The position numbers and the translations under genes are program-made. Shown here one piece after another: positions 17,107-26,703 of a stretch of 64,000 nucleotides of DNA (the first letter of the stretch is position 1; every line of letters starts with the position of its first letter). The DNA is from JAMZMI01 sp964353015 (GTDB lineage Bacteria > Bacteroidota > Bacteroidia > Cytophagales > Cyclobacteriaceae): positions 1-64,000 of the forward strand of contig CAYGUA010000026.1 of the NCBI GenBank assembly GCA_964353015.1. The letters are read 5' to 3'. The notes under the pieces were generated by a model. The model worked only from the letters and a program-made list of their open reading frames with translations, ran no database searches and was not told the origin of the DNA.

Positions 17107-19764
17107 TTAGGCGATCGCCATTGGTAGCACAATTTCGAAGGTGGTGCCGTCAACTTGCTTATCGACCAATTTAATGTGACCCCCGAAATCCTTTATGATA
17201 TTATACGAAATAGTCAGCCCCAATCCTGTGCCTTCACCAACTTCTTTGGTAGTGAAAAACGGTTCAAAAATTCGATTAACATTCTCTTCCAATATTCCTT
17301 CTCCATTATCACTTATTCTGATATGAATATTATCCGAATCAAAATATGATTTCACTCTAATCTTACCTTCAATCCTTATGGCCTGACAGGCATTTGTTAG
17401 AATATTAAGACAAACTTGTTTCAATTTTTGAGAGCTCCCCTTAATAAGAGGAACTACTCCCAGATCCGTGAAGAACTCAATTTTTTTACCAGATTGATAC
17501 TTTACGAGATTGAGCGTGGATTCGATACATTCGTTGACATGTACAGGGCCCGTATCCTTTGTATTATTGTTTGCAGAGAATGTACTCAAATCGCGTATCA
17601 GCGACACAACTCTATTAGTACCTTCATCAATCCCATCTATTAGGTTGTCCATCTCCTGATAGATCTCAGTGAGATGAATCTGAATTTCCGCATGTTCATG
17701 ATTACCAGAGTTAACGATGATTTTTTCAATCAATATTTTTAATTCGGCCAGATCACGCTTTATCACATTAACATTTCCTGCCACATAGTTGATCGGATTA
17801 TTGATCTCATGAGCCAAGCCTGCAGTTAACAGACCAATTGAGGCCATTTTCTCAGATTCGATCAACATCATCTGGGTCGATTTCAAACTTTCAAGAGTTG
17901 CCAATAACTCATGATTGGCCATGGTGAGTTGTAGCTGAGTTTTTTTCAAATGGGTTACATCAACATGAATTCCCAAAATATGAGGTTCCTGATTAATAGA
18001 AATTTTTCTTTTTGTGAGATAAAGCCAGCGTTCGGAACCATCGGGCCAAGTCATCTTATAATCACTAAAGAATGGAATTCCGGTCTTTAATATCTCCAAA
18101 TCCTCTTTAGTGAAATCCTGCACTTCTTTTTTATCTGGATGCATTAGGTCAATGTTTTTACCAATCACATCCGATATTTTCATATCGAATCCATCTGCAG
18201 CTAACTGATTTACCAACACATATTTTTGATGTGCATCCCTTACGAATATCAAGGCAGGAATCTGATCAATTACATTTTGAAAAAATTCCTTTTGATAAGT
18301 TAATTCCTTGGTTCGCTCCTCCACTAGCTTTTCAAGCTGATCACGATATTTATCCAGCTCCATTTCAGCTTTCACCATATCGGTCACTTCTTGGATGCTA
18401 CTTGTTAAACCGATGATCTGACTATCTTGATCAAAAACAGGATTGAAAGTTTGTGTGAAATATTTGTCATCAAAGATAGTTGTGAGATTGAATCTTTCCC
18501 CATTCATTACACGCTTGAAGCTTAATAATAATCGCTCCTCTAAATCTTTGGGCAACAACGAAGGCATGTATTTACCGACCTTTACATCTGCACCAAAAAC
18601 TTCTTTCATTTCCCTTTTATGGGTTGTATTGAATCCGGTGTACTGAAAATCCCTATCAACCGAATATATACTCGCAGGATTTGGACCTTCTATATGGGAT
18701 GTAAGTCTTGCATCTGCTTGAGTTAATTCATCTTGAATTTTGCGTTGTTTTACATCATTCAATTTCCGTTGGGCAGAGTTATAGCTGATTAGAAAAAAAA
18801 TTATTAAAGCCGAAATACCAGACATCAAAAGCAAATTTGATCGTACCGAAATAAAAGCCGCATTTATGTTATCCTTCGGAACTTTCAAAATCAAAGTCCA
18901 TGGCTTATCCACAAAATCAAAATTGATTTTGGACATAAATAGCAAATTTTCATTCTCAGTGTCTTCCCAGATGTTGTCATCTGCAGAAACCGATTCATAA
19001 CCATCAAAAATTGTAACCATATCCGTGTGTGAGCCAATTAGTTTAGGATCTGAATGAACCACGTATGTCCCATTTCCAGAAATTAAAAATCCCTCGGCGT
19101 TTTCTATTTTTGCAATTCTGCTTACCAATGACTGAATGGAATTGTTACTTATATCAACACCCGCCACTCCTACAAAACCTGAAGCATCAATAATAGGCAA
19201 AGAAATACTGATCAACATGATATCCTGAGTCCCGACAGGATACAAATAAGGTTCAATCAAATAATCCTGATGCGTCCTTTTTGGAAGTTGGTAATAATCA
19301 GACCCGTCATACAAGATGCAATTTTCCAGGATTACTGAATCACCTTCCCAATGCCAATATGGCACAAATCTACCTTCATCATTACTTCCTGGAGTATTAA
19401 CAAAATCTTCATCACTACCATCAAATTCATTTGGCTCCCATACCATCCACAGGCCTAAAAAGTCGTGGTTACTTTCAACCCCTGATTTAAGGATTTGATT
19501 CGTCAAATATCTTGATTGAGCATTTTGGGATTTAAATTCTAACGCCAGGTTGCGAAGGTCAACAGCCTGGAGATATGCCCCTCTGATCAGACTTTGAATG
19601 TATTCCTGATGTACCTCCAGGTTTTCTCTAATTTCTGATTCTTCTTTCTCAATACTTGCATTCTGAAGCTTGACTGTGGTCAATATTGCAACTATCGCAT
19701 ACAACAATAGAACCAACGCTCCTATTAGTGATGTATATGGAAATTTATTAAACTTAGAAAGCAT
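17107..19764 (-). CDS. Sensor histidine kinase: Cache, two PAS, HisKA, HATPase
   Basis: An 885-residue membrane sensor. Membrane helices at 11-31 and 311-328 flank a large extracytoplasmic double-Cache domain (with GVAGVDIS at 199-206 and the Cache-like GTYVVHSDP at 232-240). A PAS-like domain at about 350-460 and a PAS at about 490-605 follow, linked by a coiled coil (463-490). The HisKA domain has phospho-acceptor H652 in GLAHEINNPINY, and the C-terminal ATPase has SDNGEGI and GEGTGLGL. It thus senses a small external ligand and phosphorylates a response regulator not adjacent here. It has no receiver domain of its own. The only nearby lone receiver/HPt pair is 12 kb away. Start at the ATG directly before the first helix. 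Confidence 0.93.
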   Translation of the reverse strand: MLSKFNKFPYTSLIGALVLLLYAIVAILTTVKLQNASIEKEESEIRENLEVHQEYIQSLIRGAYLQAVDLRNLALEFKSQNAQSRYLTNQILKSGVESNHDFLGLWMVWEPNEFDGSDEDFVNTPGSNDEGRFVPYWHWEGDSVILENCILYDGSDYYQLPKRTHQDYLIEPYLYPVGTQDIMLISISLPIIDASGFVGVAGVDISNNSIQSLVSRIAKIENAEGFLISGNGTYVVHSDPKLIGSHTDMVTIFDGYESVSADDNIWEDTENENLLFMSKINFDFVDKPWTLILKVPKDNINAAFISVRSNLLLMSGISALIIFFLISYNSAQRKLNDVKQRKIQDELTQADARLTSHIEGPNPASIYSVDRDFQYTGFNTTHKREMKEVFGADVKVGKYMPSLLPKDLEERLLLSFKRVMNGERFNLTTIFDDKYFTQTFNPVFDQDSQIIGLTSSIQEVTDMVKAEMELDKYRDQLEKLVEERTKELTYQKEFFQNVIDQIPALIFVRDAHQKYVLVNQLAADGFDMKISDVIGKNIDLMHPDKKEVQDFTKEDLEILKTGIPFFSDYKMTWPDGSERWLYLTKRKISINQEPHILGIHVDVTHLKKTQLQLTMANHELLATLESLKSTQMMLIESEKMASIGLLTAGLAHEINNPINYVAGNVNVIKRDLAELKILIEKIIVNSGNHEHAEIQIHLTEIYQEMDNLIDGIDEGTNRVVSLIRDLSTFSANNNTKDTGPVHVNECIESTLNLVKYQSGKKIEFFTDLGVVPLIKGSSQKLKQVCLNILTNACQAIRIEGKIRVKSYFDSDNIHIRISDNGEGILEENVNRIFEPFFTTKEVGEGTGLGLTISYNIIKDFGGHIKLVDKQVDGTTFEIVLPMAIA

Positions 19765-19837
19765 GTTTCAATTACTGGTACGACAATCTTTCGTCAAATA
19801 CCAATTTACATAATGGATTCTAAAATGTATGCTTTTA

Positions 19838-20557
19838 CTAAATCGAACTTTTCAATGTCTTTAGGATAAGATCAGCGATTATGGTGCGTGTTACTTTGGA
19901 ATATTTCTGATTTACTTCTATCTCTATGCCCAAATATTTTTCAGGATTCAATTCTTGACGTAGATAAGTCGTGAAACCATCATCTGCACCATGATATGGC
20001 TGGTTATGGTAGATGCGAAAATCATTGGATATTGATTCCATAGCAACTTTCAATTGCTCACAATAGGCCAGCTCAAGTGGACGTTTATCATCAAACAAAA
20101 GACCAATCTCTACCTCTCGCGAAACACCTTCCCACACAGGCGTAAAAGTATGAACCGAAATATGAATTACCTGATGTCCGGTTTGTATTAAATCTTGTAT
20201 TTGGTCAATCACCCGCGATCGATATGGATGATAATAAGAGTTTATCAAATATTGCTTCACGCTCTTATCAAGTGCCTTCGAATACTCAGAAAAGAGCTCA
20301 GCGTTGTGCAGCGAGCGGTTCGTTTCGATCAGTAATCTGGTATAATCATAGTGATTACAAGCCACACCCAACCCATCTGCAATCTGATTGGCCATCTCCA
20401 AAGCTCCTTTGTCCCAGCCTCGGTGTGATTCCAAAACTGAAGCTGCAGACCGAAATAAGTAGCTGAATGTATCAGGTACTTTATTTCCAGCATGTTCACA
20501 CGATACTACAAACGCCTTTGGTATCAAGGTCTGAAAAGCTGATTTTGATTCAAGCAA
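19838..20557 (-). CDS. N-formylglutamate amidohydrolase family
   Basis: A 239-residue cytosolic zinc hydrolase of the N-formylglutamate amidohydrolase (HutG-like) family. Visible landmarks are VVSCEHAGNKVP near residue 18, HRGWDKGALEMA, DYTRLLIETNRSLHN, HISVHTFTP and the C-terminal EIEVNQKYS. Classical members cut N-formylglutamate to glutamate and formate, but this one lies in a cluster with a RimK-like ligase, a carboxylate-amine ligase and a C39-like peptidase and not with histidine-degradation genes. It therefore more likely hydrolyses an amide of the cluster's own product. The start (ATG at 20557) overlaps the end of the ligase gene by 34 bp, so coupling is expected. Confidence 0.87.
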   Translation of the reverse strand: MLESKSAFQTLIPKAFVVSCEHAGNKVPDTFSYLFRSAASVLESHRGWDKGALEMANQIADGLGVACNHYDYTRLLIETNRSLHNAELFSEYSKALDKSVKQYLINSYYHPYRSRVIDQIQDLIQTGHQVIHISVHTFTPVWEGVSREVEIGLLFDDKRPLELAYCEQLKVAMESISNDFRIYHNQPYHGADDGFTTYLRQELNPEKYLGIEIEVNQKYSKVTRTIIADLILKTLKSSI

Positions 20558-21767
20558 TCAGCTAATTTCTGATATACAGATTTCAGATTCTCTCTTGAGT
20601 AATCTCCATTCAATGCTTCCACTATCCGCTCAGAGAGCGTTCCATTTGAAGTCATTTGTATTAATGAATCCCGCCATGGATTCATTTCTTCAGGAAACTT
20701 CTCACATACAATTCCAATCAAATCCTGCCATATTTTACCTGCATTGACTGAATGCTCAAAACCCAATGCGTTCAAATATGCTGATTTTTCAACTAGTGCT
20801 TTTGATCCATCTTTCACAACTACATGGAAGATTTCCTGAAGTGCACTCGTTTCAAAAGATTTTTGCTTTTCAAATGAAACCAGCTGACCTTCTACCAATA
20901 GCTTTAAAAGCTGTACGATCAATGCGACTACTGACATATCTGCTTTTGGGCATTCCTGAAGATCAATGATGCGAATTTCTATTGCTCCTCGATCAAATCT
21001 TGCAATCGCGCCACGAGAATTCAGCCAGATTGGCTTCAATATGTTATCTGTATCAAAGGGAAGAATGGCTTCAGCAATCTTATCATAGATATACTTCTGA
21101 TAGCCATGTTTGGAGTAAATCCTTTCGGGAATCACCTTACCCGTTAGTACTGGAATTTTGGATTGATTTCGTTCATAATAATACAATCTCCGATCATAAT
21201 ACCCCGTGAATTTTGCATTCAAAATGGGAGAGGATGCGGTCAAACCTGGTATCAGTGGAAGCAAAAATCTGATTGCCGTATGAAGCTTTGAGAACTCCTC
21301 ATCATCATAAAAAGGCAAATTGATATGCGTACTTTGCAAATTTGACCAGCCGTGACCTTTACAGTTGAAGATACGGTCATAAGCCAAATAAACTTCATTG
21401 CTGTCGTGAGGCCAAAGTAGGGTCTCAGTGCTCGGATTCATCCATGGATGGGCGGCCGCGATGACATCAGCATTGCATTGTGAGATGATAAGCGATTATT
21501 TATATCTGCTATATTTTTTTGAAAGTTCTCAGCAAGAATATTTAAATCTGATTTTGGACCATTGGACTTTATTTCAATTACATGACTTACGAGCTCATTG
21601 CTCCATGCAATTTCTCCGTGCTCAACCTCGCCGGAAATTTCGCCGGATTCCTCAGTAAGAAGTACCTCAGTTATTGGTTTCACATTTAGTGTTTCCTTAT
21701 CCACTATCATGTACTCCAACTCTACCCCGAATGCTTCAAACAGGTGTAGTCTTGATTTTTTTTCCAT
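20524..21767 (-). pseudogene. GCS2-type carboxylate-amine ligase, split by a frameshift
   Basis: Two overlapping frames form one glutamate-cysteine-ligase family 2 protein (COG2170, YbdK-like). The first (21767 down to 21438) gives FGVELEYMIVD, GEVEHGEIAWSNELVSHVIE and ends out of frame at NAMLMSSRPPIHG. The second resumes with AAHPWMNPSTETLLWPHDSN, GHGWSNLQSTHINLPF and RDRGAIEIRIID-like motifs and runs to 20524. The family is continuous through HPWM, so one base is missing (or two extra) within about 21441-21485, most likely in the GC-rich run GGGCGGCCGCG near 21449-21460. The joined product is about 415 residues, normal for the family. Enzymes of this fold use ATP to join a carboxylate to an amine. 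Whether the gene is broken in the cell or only in the assembly cannot be told. Confidence 0.85.
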
Positions 21768-21769
21768 TA

Positions 21770-23152
21770 TCAGAGAAGTCTATTCATAAATTCCTGCATG
21801 ATATTCACATAGAGTTGCTGCTTCAGAAACTCGTCTTCAATACCATCATCGAGATTCGGATTGTCATTTACTTCGATAACATAAAACTTATCTCCTCGCT
21901 GTTTAATGTCTACTCCATACAATCCCTTACCAATCAACGAAGTAGCTTTTACAGCCAAATCCAAAAGCTTTTTCGGAGCTTTTTCCACAGGCAAAGTTTC
22001 AAATAATCCTTCATCTGGCTGACCTTCATCTTTCCATTTCACAATCTGCCAATGATCCTGCGCCATGAAATATTTACATACAAACAATGGTTTATTATTG
22101 ATCACACCCACTCTCCAATCAAAATCTGTCGGAAAATATTCTTGTGCAATAACAAGATCTGAAGTCTGGAAGAAATCTTTCAGGACTTTCAGCAATTCCT
22201 CTTTGTTGCTGGCTTTTTTTACCCCTTTGGAAAATGCTCCATCTGGTTTTTTAAGGATAATTGGATATTCAAGTCCCTCAGTTTTGATGAGGTTAGCTTT
22301 GTCTTTTTTGATAATCCAATACTTTGGCGTAGGTACCTGATTTGCACTAAGAAGCTCACTCAAATACACCTTATTGGTACATCTGAGGATAGATTCTGGA
22401 TCATCTATAACTATCAAACCTTCAGCTTCGGCCTTTTTTGCAAATTTGAAAGTGTAGTGATTCACATTTGTTGTCTCCCTTATGAAGAGCGCATCATATT
22501 GAATTAATTTGGCAAAATCATTCTTAGTAATCAGATCTACATTAAAACCTACTTTTTCCCCAGCCTTGATAAAGGATTGGATTGCCCTTTTGTCAGAAGG
22601 GGGAGTTTCCTCCTCTGGATTCACCAGTATTGCCAGATCAAATTTTTTGCGGCTAAAAGCTTTACTGGCTCTATTTTTTCCGCTGAGATAATCATCCAAT
22701 GAACTCCTAAGTTGATTTTGCATTCCGTCAGGCAATTCATTTAAATTAAAAACTTTCAATTGGGTAAGTATCCACTTGTCCTTTTTTGTAAAAACAGCCT
22801 TAAGGATTGGGACCTGATATAAGTTAAAAAGTAATGTGGCTACTTTGCTCAAAGCAGGCAAATCTGGCTTTCCAAAGCATACATATAAGTCCACTTTGTC
22901 ACCTGTTTGTTTTTTTAGTGATTGTTGAATCAATTCTTCAAAATCTTCTGCATCCTCCTTGATCATAGATGGAAAGCGGAATTCCAAAAGTGTAGCGATC
23001 TCTGGCATGATCTTGTGATTCCTGGCTTCCGCCAGCAAGGATACATAATATCCAGAGCTTTGATATTGATAGGATTTGCAAAGGTTTATGACCTTATATT
23101 TTCTGGTTCTTTGATAGATCTCAGAAGAAATATATTCTGATGGAGAAACCAC
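21770..23152 (-). CDS. RimK-like ATP-grasp ligase with N-terminal RLAN-type domain
   Basis: A 460-residue protein in two halves. Residues 1-200 form an alpha/beta domain of the RLAN type that precedes a RimK-like ATP-grasp. Residues 210-460 form the ATP-grasp: pre-ATP-grasp strand, RCTNKVYLSELL, the ATP-binding lysine segment YPIILKKPDGAFSKGV, and the Mg-binding EVNDNPNLDDG near the end. RimK-type ligases add glutamate or another amino acid to a carboxylate via an acyl-phosphate. This subfamily is known from clusters with GCS2 ligases and N-formylglutamate amidohydrolases, predicted to make small amide-linked metabolites. It ends 2 bp before the GCS2 gene, so the two are surely in one operon. 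Confidence 0.88.
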   Translation of the reverse strand: MVSPSEYISSEIYQRTRKYKVINLCKSYQYQSSGYYVSLLAEARNHKIMPEIATLLEFRFPSMIKEDAEDFEELIQQSLKKQTGDKVDLYVCFGKPDLPALSKVATLLFNLYQVPILKAVFTKKDKWILTQLKVFNLNELPDGMQNQLRSSLDDYLSGKNRASKAFSRKKFDLAILVNPEEETPPSDKRAIQSFIKAGEKVGFNVDLITKNDFAKLIQYDALFIRETTNVNHYTFKFAKKAEAEGLIVIDDPESILRCTNKVYLSELLSANQVPTPKYWIIKKDKANLIKTEGLEYPIILKKPDGAFSKGVKKASNKEELLKVLKDFFQTSDLVIAQEYFPTDFDWRVGVINNKPLFVCKYFMAQDHWQIVKWKDEGQPDEGLFETLPVEKAPKKLLDLAVKATSLIGKGLYGVDIKQRGDKFYVIEVNDNPNLDDGIEDEFLKQQLYVNIMQEFMNRLL

Positions 23153-23192
23153 ATCGATTCCTTACACATGATTTTGCCAAAATTCTGGCTGA

Positions 23193-23936
23193 TCAGTTAC
23201 TATTAATTTTGGTGACATTTTTGGGTTGAATAATTAAAAGATTTGCATCATAAGTCACGATTCCTAACAGAATAGAGTGAATCAGTCGCTGAAGCGTGAC
23301 TTTATAATGCCTTGTGGAACTTATAGGGTTTTTATCTAATGGATCAGCAATATGAGCAACTCCATGCTCCTGATCATATCCGTGAATCACCACAAAGTGA
23401 CCAACAGGTGTACCTTGCACGTCATCATATTGATTGGTTTCACCTATTTCTCGTGGGCAATCATAAAGATATGTAGCACTTAATCCAGTCAGGATAGGCA
23501 CATCCTGATTGAGAATACTTTTGATCAAACTTGTCTTCAGCTCTCCAAATTTTATCTTACCACCTAGCTCCAGAAATTTTATATACGCATCAGAAGCATT
23601 ATGAAATTTTCTGGATGTTTTAAAAGTTTTTTGCTGAATCAACTTTGACCTTAAATCCACTTTGGTTTTAAACCACGTAGGATCAAACATCATCATGTTG
23701 TAGGTGTAGAGCGTGGCTTGATATCCTCTACTCAATGCATGGTTTCCCAGCATCACACCAAGGGTACCTCCAGACTTTAATGTTTTTACCTGACCGATTA
23801 CATCTTGTAATGGCAATGGATCATCGTAATATTGATATACTGCCTGAAGGCAGGTTGGCCCACATGTTTCGTCGTTGGGCTGTGCGTGGATATCCAAACG
23901 CAGAGTTTTGGCATCCCTATTTTCGGGGTTATTCAA
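23193..23936 (-). CDS. C39-like cysteine peptidase / amidase domain protein
   Basis: A 247-residue single-domain protein. The papain-like C39 core is visible: Q19 and C25 in AQPNDETCGPTCLQAVYQYY (oxyanion Gln and catalytic Cys), H180 in PVGHFVVIHGYD and D198 in HIADPLD. There is no signal peptide or transporter domain, unlike bacteriocin-processing C39 peptidases in ABC transporters. It comes first in the set before the RimK-like and GCS2 ligases. It could cleave a peptide precursor or act as an amidase/transpeptidase on the product; this cannot be decided from sequence. It starts 8 bp after the NDH-2 gene ends, so transcription from that gene is likely to continue into the cluster. Confidence 0.85.
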   Translation of the reverse strand: MNNPENRDAKTLRLDIHAQPNDETCGPTCLQAVYQYYDDPLPLQDVIGQVKTLKSGGTLGVMLGNHALSRGYQATLYTYNMMMFDPTWFKTKVDLRSKLIQQKTFKTSRKFHNASDAYIKFLELGGKIKFGELKTSLIKSILNQDVPILTGLSATYLYDCPREIGETNQYDDVQGTPVGHFVVIHGYDQEHGVAHIADPLDKNPISSTRHYKVTLQRLIHSILLGIVTYDANLLIIQPKNVTKINSN

Positions 23937-23944
23937 TGTCTTAA

Positions 23945-25261
23945 TCAGTCATCTATGTCCTTTTTGATAATCAATCTATTTCCTTGATTGTAGGTAAAAT
24001 AATTCCAAATCCAATTTGAAAATACCAATAATTTTCTTCTAAATCCTATGATCGAAAACAGGTGAATAAACATCCAAATGAACCATCCGAAAAAGCCACC
24101 AATTGTCAAATTAAATGGCATATCTATTACTGCTTTATTGCGCCCAATAGTGGCCATTGTGCCTTTGTCAACATACTTAAATGGTTTCATAGGCTTGCCA
24201 TCTTGCAGGCGAATGATATTCTCTGCTAGTAATTTTGCCTGCTGAATAGCAACAGGTGCCAACATTGGCAGACCTTTCGGATGTTTATCGTCAAACTGCA
24301 ACGCCACGTCACCCACTGCATAGATGTATTTATGTCCATCTATTAAGTTATACTCATTCACCTTGATGCGCCCATTGATCACTGCATCTTCATTCAATCC
24401 CGGCACCAAATTACCCTGCACACCTGCAGCCCAAATCAAGCAATTGGTTCTGATTTCGGTACCATCACTCAGCACTGCTACATTGTCCTCATAGGACTTT
24501 AAGATTGTCTGAAGCTTTACGTCCACACCAAATTTCCGAAGATAACCAGCGGCCTTTTTTCCAGCTGCTTCTGACATAGCTCCCAAAACCTGCTTACCCC
24601 CCTCAACCAAAGTGATTTTCATTTTTTTGAAATCAAGCTCTGGATAATCCTTTGGCAAGACCTGATTCTTCAACTCCCCAATTGCACCTGCAAGCTCCAC
24701 CCCTGTAGGTCCTGCACCCACGATCACAATATTCATGTGCATTTGCAACTCTTCATCATTATCTACCTGAAGTGCATCTTCAAAATTGTTGATCAATTTT
24801 GTTCTGAGTTCAATTGCATCTGTAATCTCGCGGAGATTATTTGCGTTTTTCTTGATCTGCTTATTACCAAAAAAATTCGTCCTGGATCCAGATGCCATGA
24901 TCAGGATATCATAACTCAATGTGCCAATGTTTGTATGAATTACCTTTTCAGGAGCATCTATTGTTTTCACCTTCGCCATGCGAAAATGGAAATCTTTATT
25001 GTCGCGCAAAAATTGACGTAGCGGACTCGATATATCACCAGGACTTAAACCAGCTGTAGCTACCTGATACAACAAGGGAATGAAAGTGTGATAATTGTGC
25101 TTATCAATCAGCACAATCTGAATATTGCGCTTGTTTAGTTGGCGCACCAATTCAATACCAGCAAATCCTCCTCCTATAATCACAACTCTTGGCAAGTTTG
25201 TCTTTGGGATCCGCTGATTAATTCTATCTTTTTTAGGTGATTTTAAAGCTTCTATTTCCAA
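23945..25261 (-). CDS. ndh: Type II NADH:quinone oxidoreductase (NDH-2)
   Basis: A 438-residue flavoprotein. The FAD-binding GGGFAG (30-35) follows VVIIG; a second dinucleotide fold VIVGAGPTGVELAGAI near residue 180 binds NADH; AVGDVAL near 315 is the C-terminal FAD contact. The last 70 residues contain hydrophobic and amphipathic helices (GWFIWMFIHLFSIIGF) that attach the enzyme to the membrane. NDH-2 oxidises NADH and reduces menaquinone without pumping protons. It sits 8 bp upstream of the peptidase/ligase cluster on the same strand, probably by read-through and not by function. The 128-bp divergent gap to the UMF1 gene holds the promoters of both. Confidence 0.93.
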   Translation of the reverse strand: MEIEALKSPKKDRINQRIPKTNLPRVVIIGGGFAGIELVRQLNKRNIQIVLIDKHNYHTFIPLLYQVATAGLSPGDISSPLRQFLRDNKDFHFRMAKVKTIDAPEKVIHTNIGTLSYDILIMASGSRTNFFGNKQIKKNANNLREITDAIELRTKLINNFEDALQVDNDEELQMHMNIVIVGAGPTGVELAGAIGELKNQVLPKDYPELDFKKMKITLVEGGKQVLGAMSEAAGKKAAGYLRKFGVDVKLQTILKSYEDNVAVLSDGTEIRTNCLIWAAGVQGNLVPGLNEDAVINGRIKVNEYNLIDGHKYIYAVGDVALQFDDKHPKGLPMLAPVAIQQAKLLAENIIRLQDGKPMKPFKYVDKGTMATIGRNKAVIDMPFNLTIGGFFGWFIWMFIHLFSIIGFRRKLLVFSNWIWNYFTYNQGNRLIIKKDIDD

Positions 25262-25407
25262 AACGCTATTTTTTAAGGTCTAAAAAGTCATTCAATCCAT
25301 AAAGAAACAAATTGTTCGTATCCTTGCTTATTGACTCGCCTTAACAACGCAAAGTAATACGAGAAAAGATCGCCTTAGATCAAGTATTTTTGAATTATTT
25401 TTTTGGT

Positions 25408-26703
25408 ATGGAAACAAATAAAAAACTGATCAATTCATGGTGCATGTATGATTGGGCAAACTCGGTTTACAATCTGGTAATAAACACCACTATATTCCCA
25501 ATATATTACACAGCGGTTACGTTGAATCAAGATGGTAGCGACAAGGTGACATTTTTTGGACTTGAGGTAGTCAATTCGGTGTTATACAGCTATGCTATTG
25601 CATTTTCATATCTGCTTTCTGCTTTGATGTTACCCTTACTTTCAGGAATCGCCGATTATACTGGAGAAAAGAAAAAATACCTAAGAATATTTACAACTCT
25701 TGGATCTTTGGCTTGTATGGGCATGTTTTTCTTCACTTCAAATAATCTCGAGTGGGGAATCTTATGTGTAATTCTCGCCAGTGTTGGTTACAGTTCAGGC
25801 TTGGTATTTTATGATGCATATTTACCAGAAATCGCACCTTCCGATATGACTGACAGGATAAGTGCTAGAGGTTATTCCTTTGGATATGCAGGCAGTGCAC
25901 TTCTATTGATCCTGAGTCTTGTGATTATATCAAATTTTGATGTATTAGGATTTGCAACTCAAGGTTATGCGACCAGAACGATCTTTTTGATTGTTGGTCT
26001 TTGGTGGATTGGTTTTGCTCAAATTCCTTTAAAATTTTTACCGTCGAACACTTTCAACAGAAAACCAAATGGAAAGATTCTGCTGAATGGATATTTGGAG
26101 TTGAAGAAAGTGTTTTTAGGCTTGAAGACACAACCAAATATAAAGAGATACCTGCTAGCCTTCTTTTTCTTTAATATGGGCGTTCAGACAATAATGCTTC
26201 TGGCCACATTGTTTGGATCAAAAGAATTAAAACTTGAATCTAGTCAATTGATACCTGTCTTGTTAATTATACAGTTTGTGGCCATTCTTGGAGCCACACT
26301 CTTTGCTCGACTTTCGGATAAAAAAGGCAATAAATTCTCACTCGGTACAATGATTCTCATCTGGATAGGTATCTGTCTCTTTGCTTATACAGTCACCACC
26401 ATTAACCAATTCTACATTATTGCCGTTCTCGTCGGCTTGGTGATGGGTGGGATACAATCATTGGCAAGAGCCACATTTTCGAAATTGGTGCCAAGAGATA
26501 CCATTGATCATGCTTCATATTTCTCATTCTATGATGTCACATTTCACATAAGTGTGGTTTTGGGAACATTTAGCTACGGTTTCATTGATCAACTGACCGG
26601 AAGCATGAGAAATAGCACGATTGTGCTTGCCTCTTATTTTGTGTTAGGGTTTATTTTTCTGATGATGGTAAAAATGCCTCAAACAAAAAATGCAAAAGCT
26701 TAA
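25408..26703 (+). CDS. UMF1 family MFS transporter (Atg22-like)
   Basis: A 431-residue membrane protein with about twelve helices. The opening SWCMYDWANSVYNLV is the signature of the UMF1 family, related to the yeast vacuolar amino-acid exporter Atg22. Other family features are the loop LPEIAPSDMTDRISARGY and the C-terminal-half motif GGIQSLARATFSKLVP. Family members are presumed to export amino acids or related small molecules, but no bacterial substrate is fixed. I chose the ATG at 25408 over a TTG at 25390. The last 14 bp overlap the small HsdR-N-like gene, so the two are coupled. Confidence 0.9.
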   Translation: METNKKLINSWCMYDWANSVYNLVINTTIFPIYYTAVTLNQDGSDKVTFFGLEVVNSVLYSYAIAFSYLLSALMLPLLSGIADYTGEKKKYLRIFTTLGSLACMGMFFFTSNNLEWGILCVILASVGYSSGLVFYDAYLPEIAPSDMTDRISARGYSFGYAGSALLLILSLVIISNFDVLGFATQGYATRTIFLIVGLWWIGFAQIPLKFLPSNTFNRKPNGKILLNGYLELKKVFLGLKTQPNIKRYLLAFFFFNMGVQTIMLLATLFGSKELKLESSQLIPVLLIIQFVAILGATLFARLSDKKGNKFSLGTMILIWIGICLFAYTVTTINQFYIIAVLVGLVMGGIQSLARATFSKLVPRDTIDHASYFSFYDVTFHISVVLGTFSYGFIDQLTGSMRNSTIVLASYFVLGFIFLMMVKMPQTKNAKA

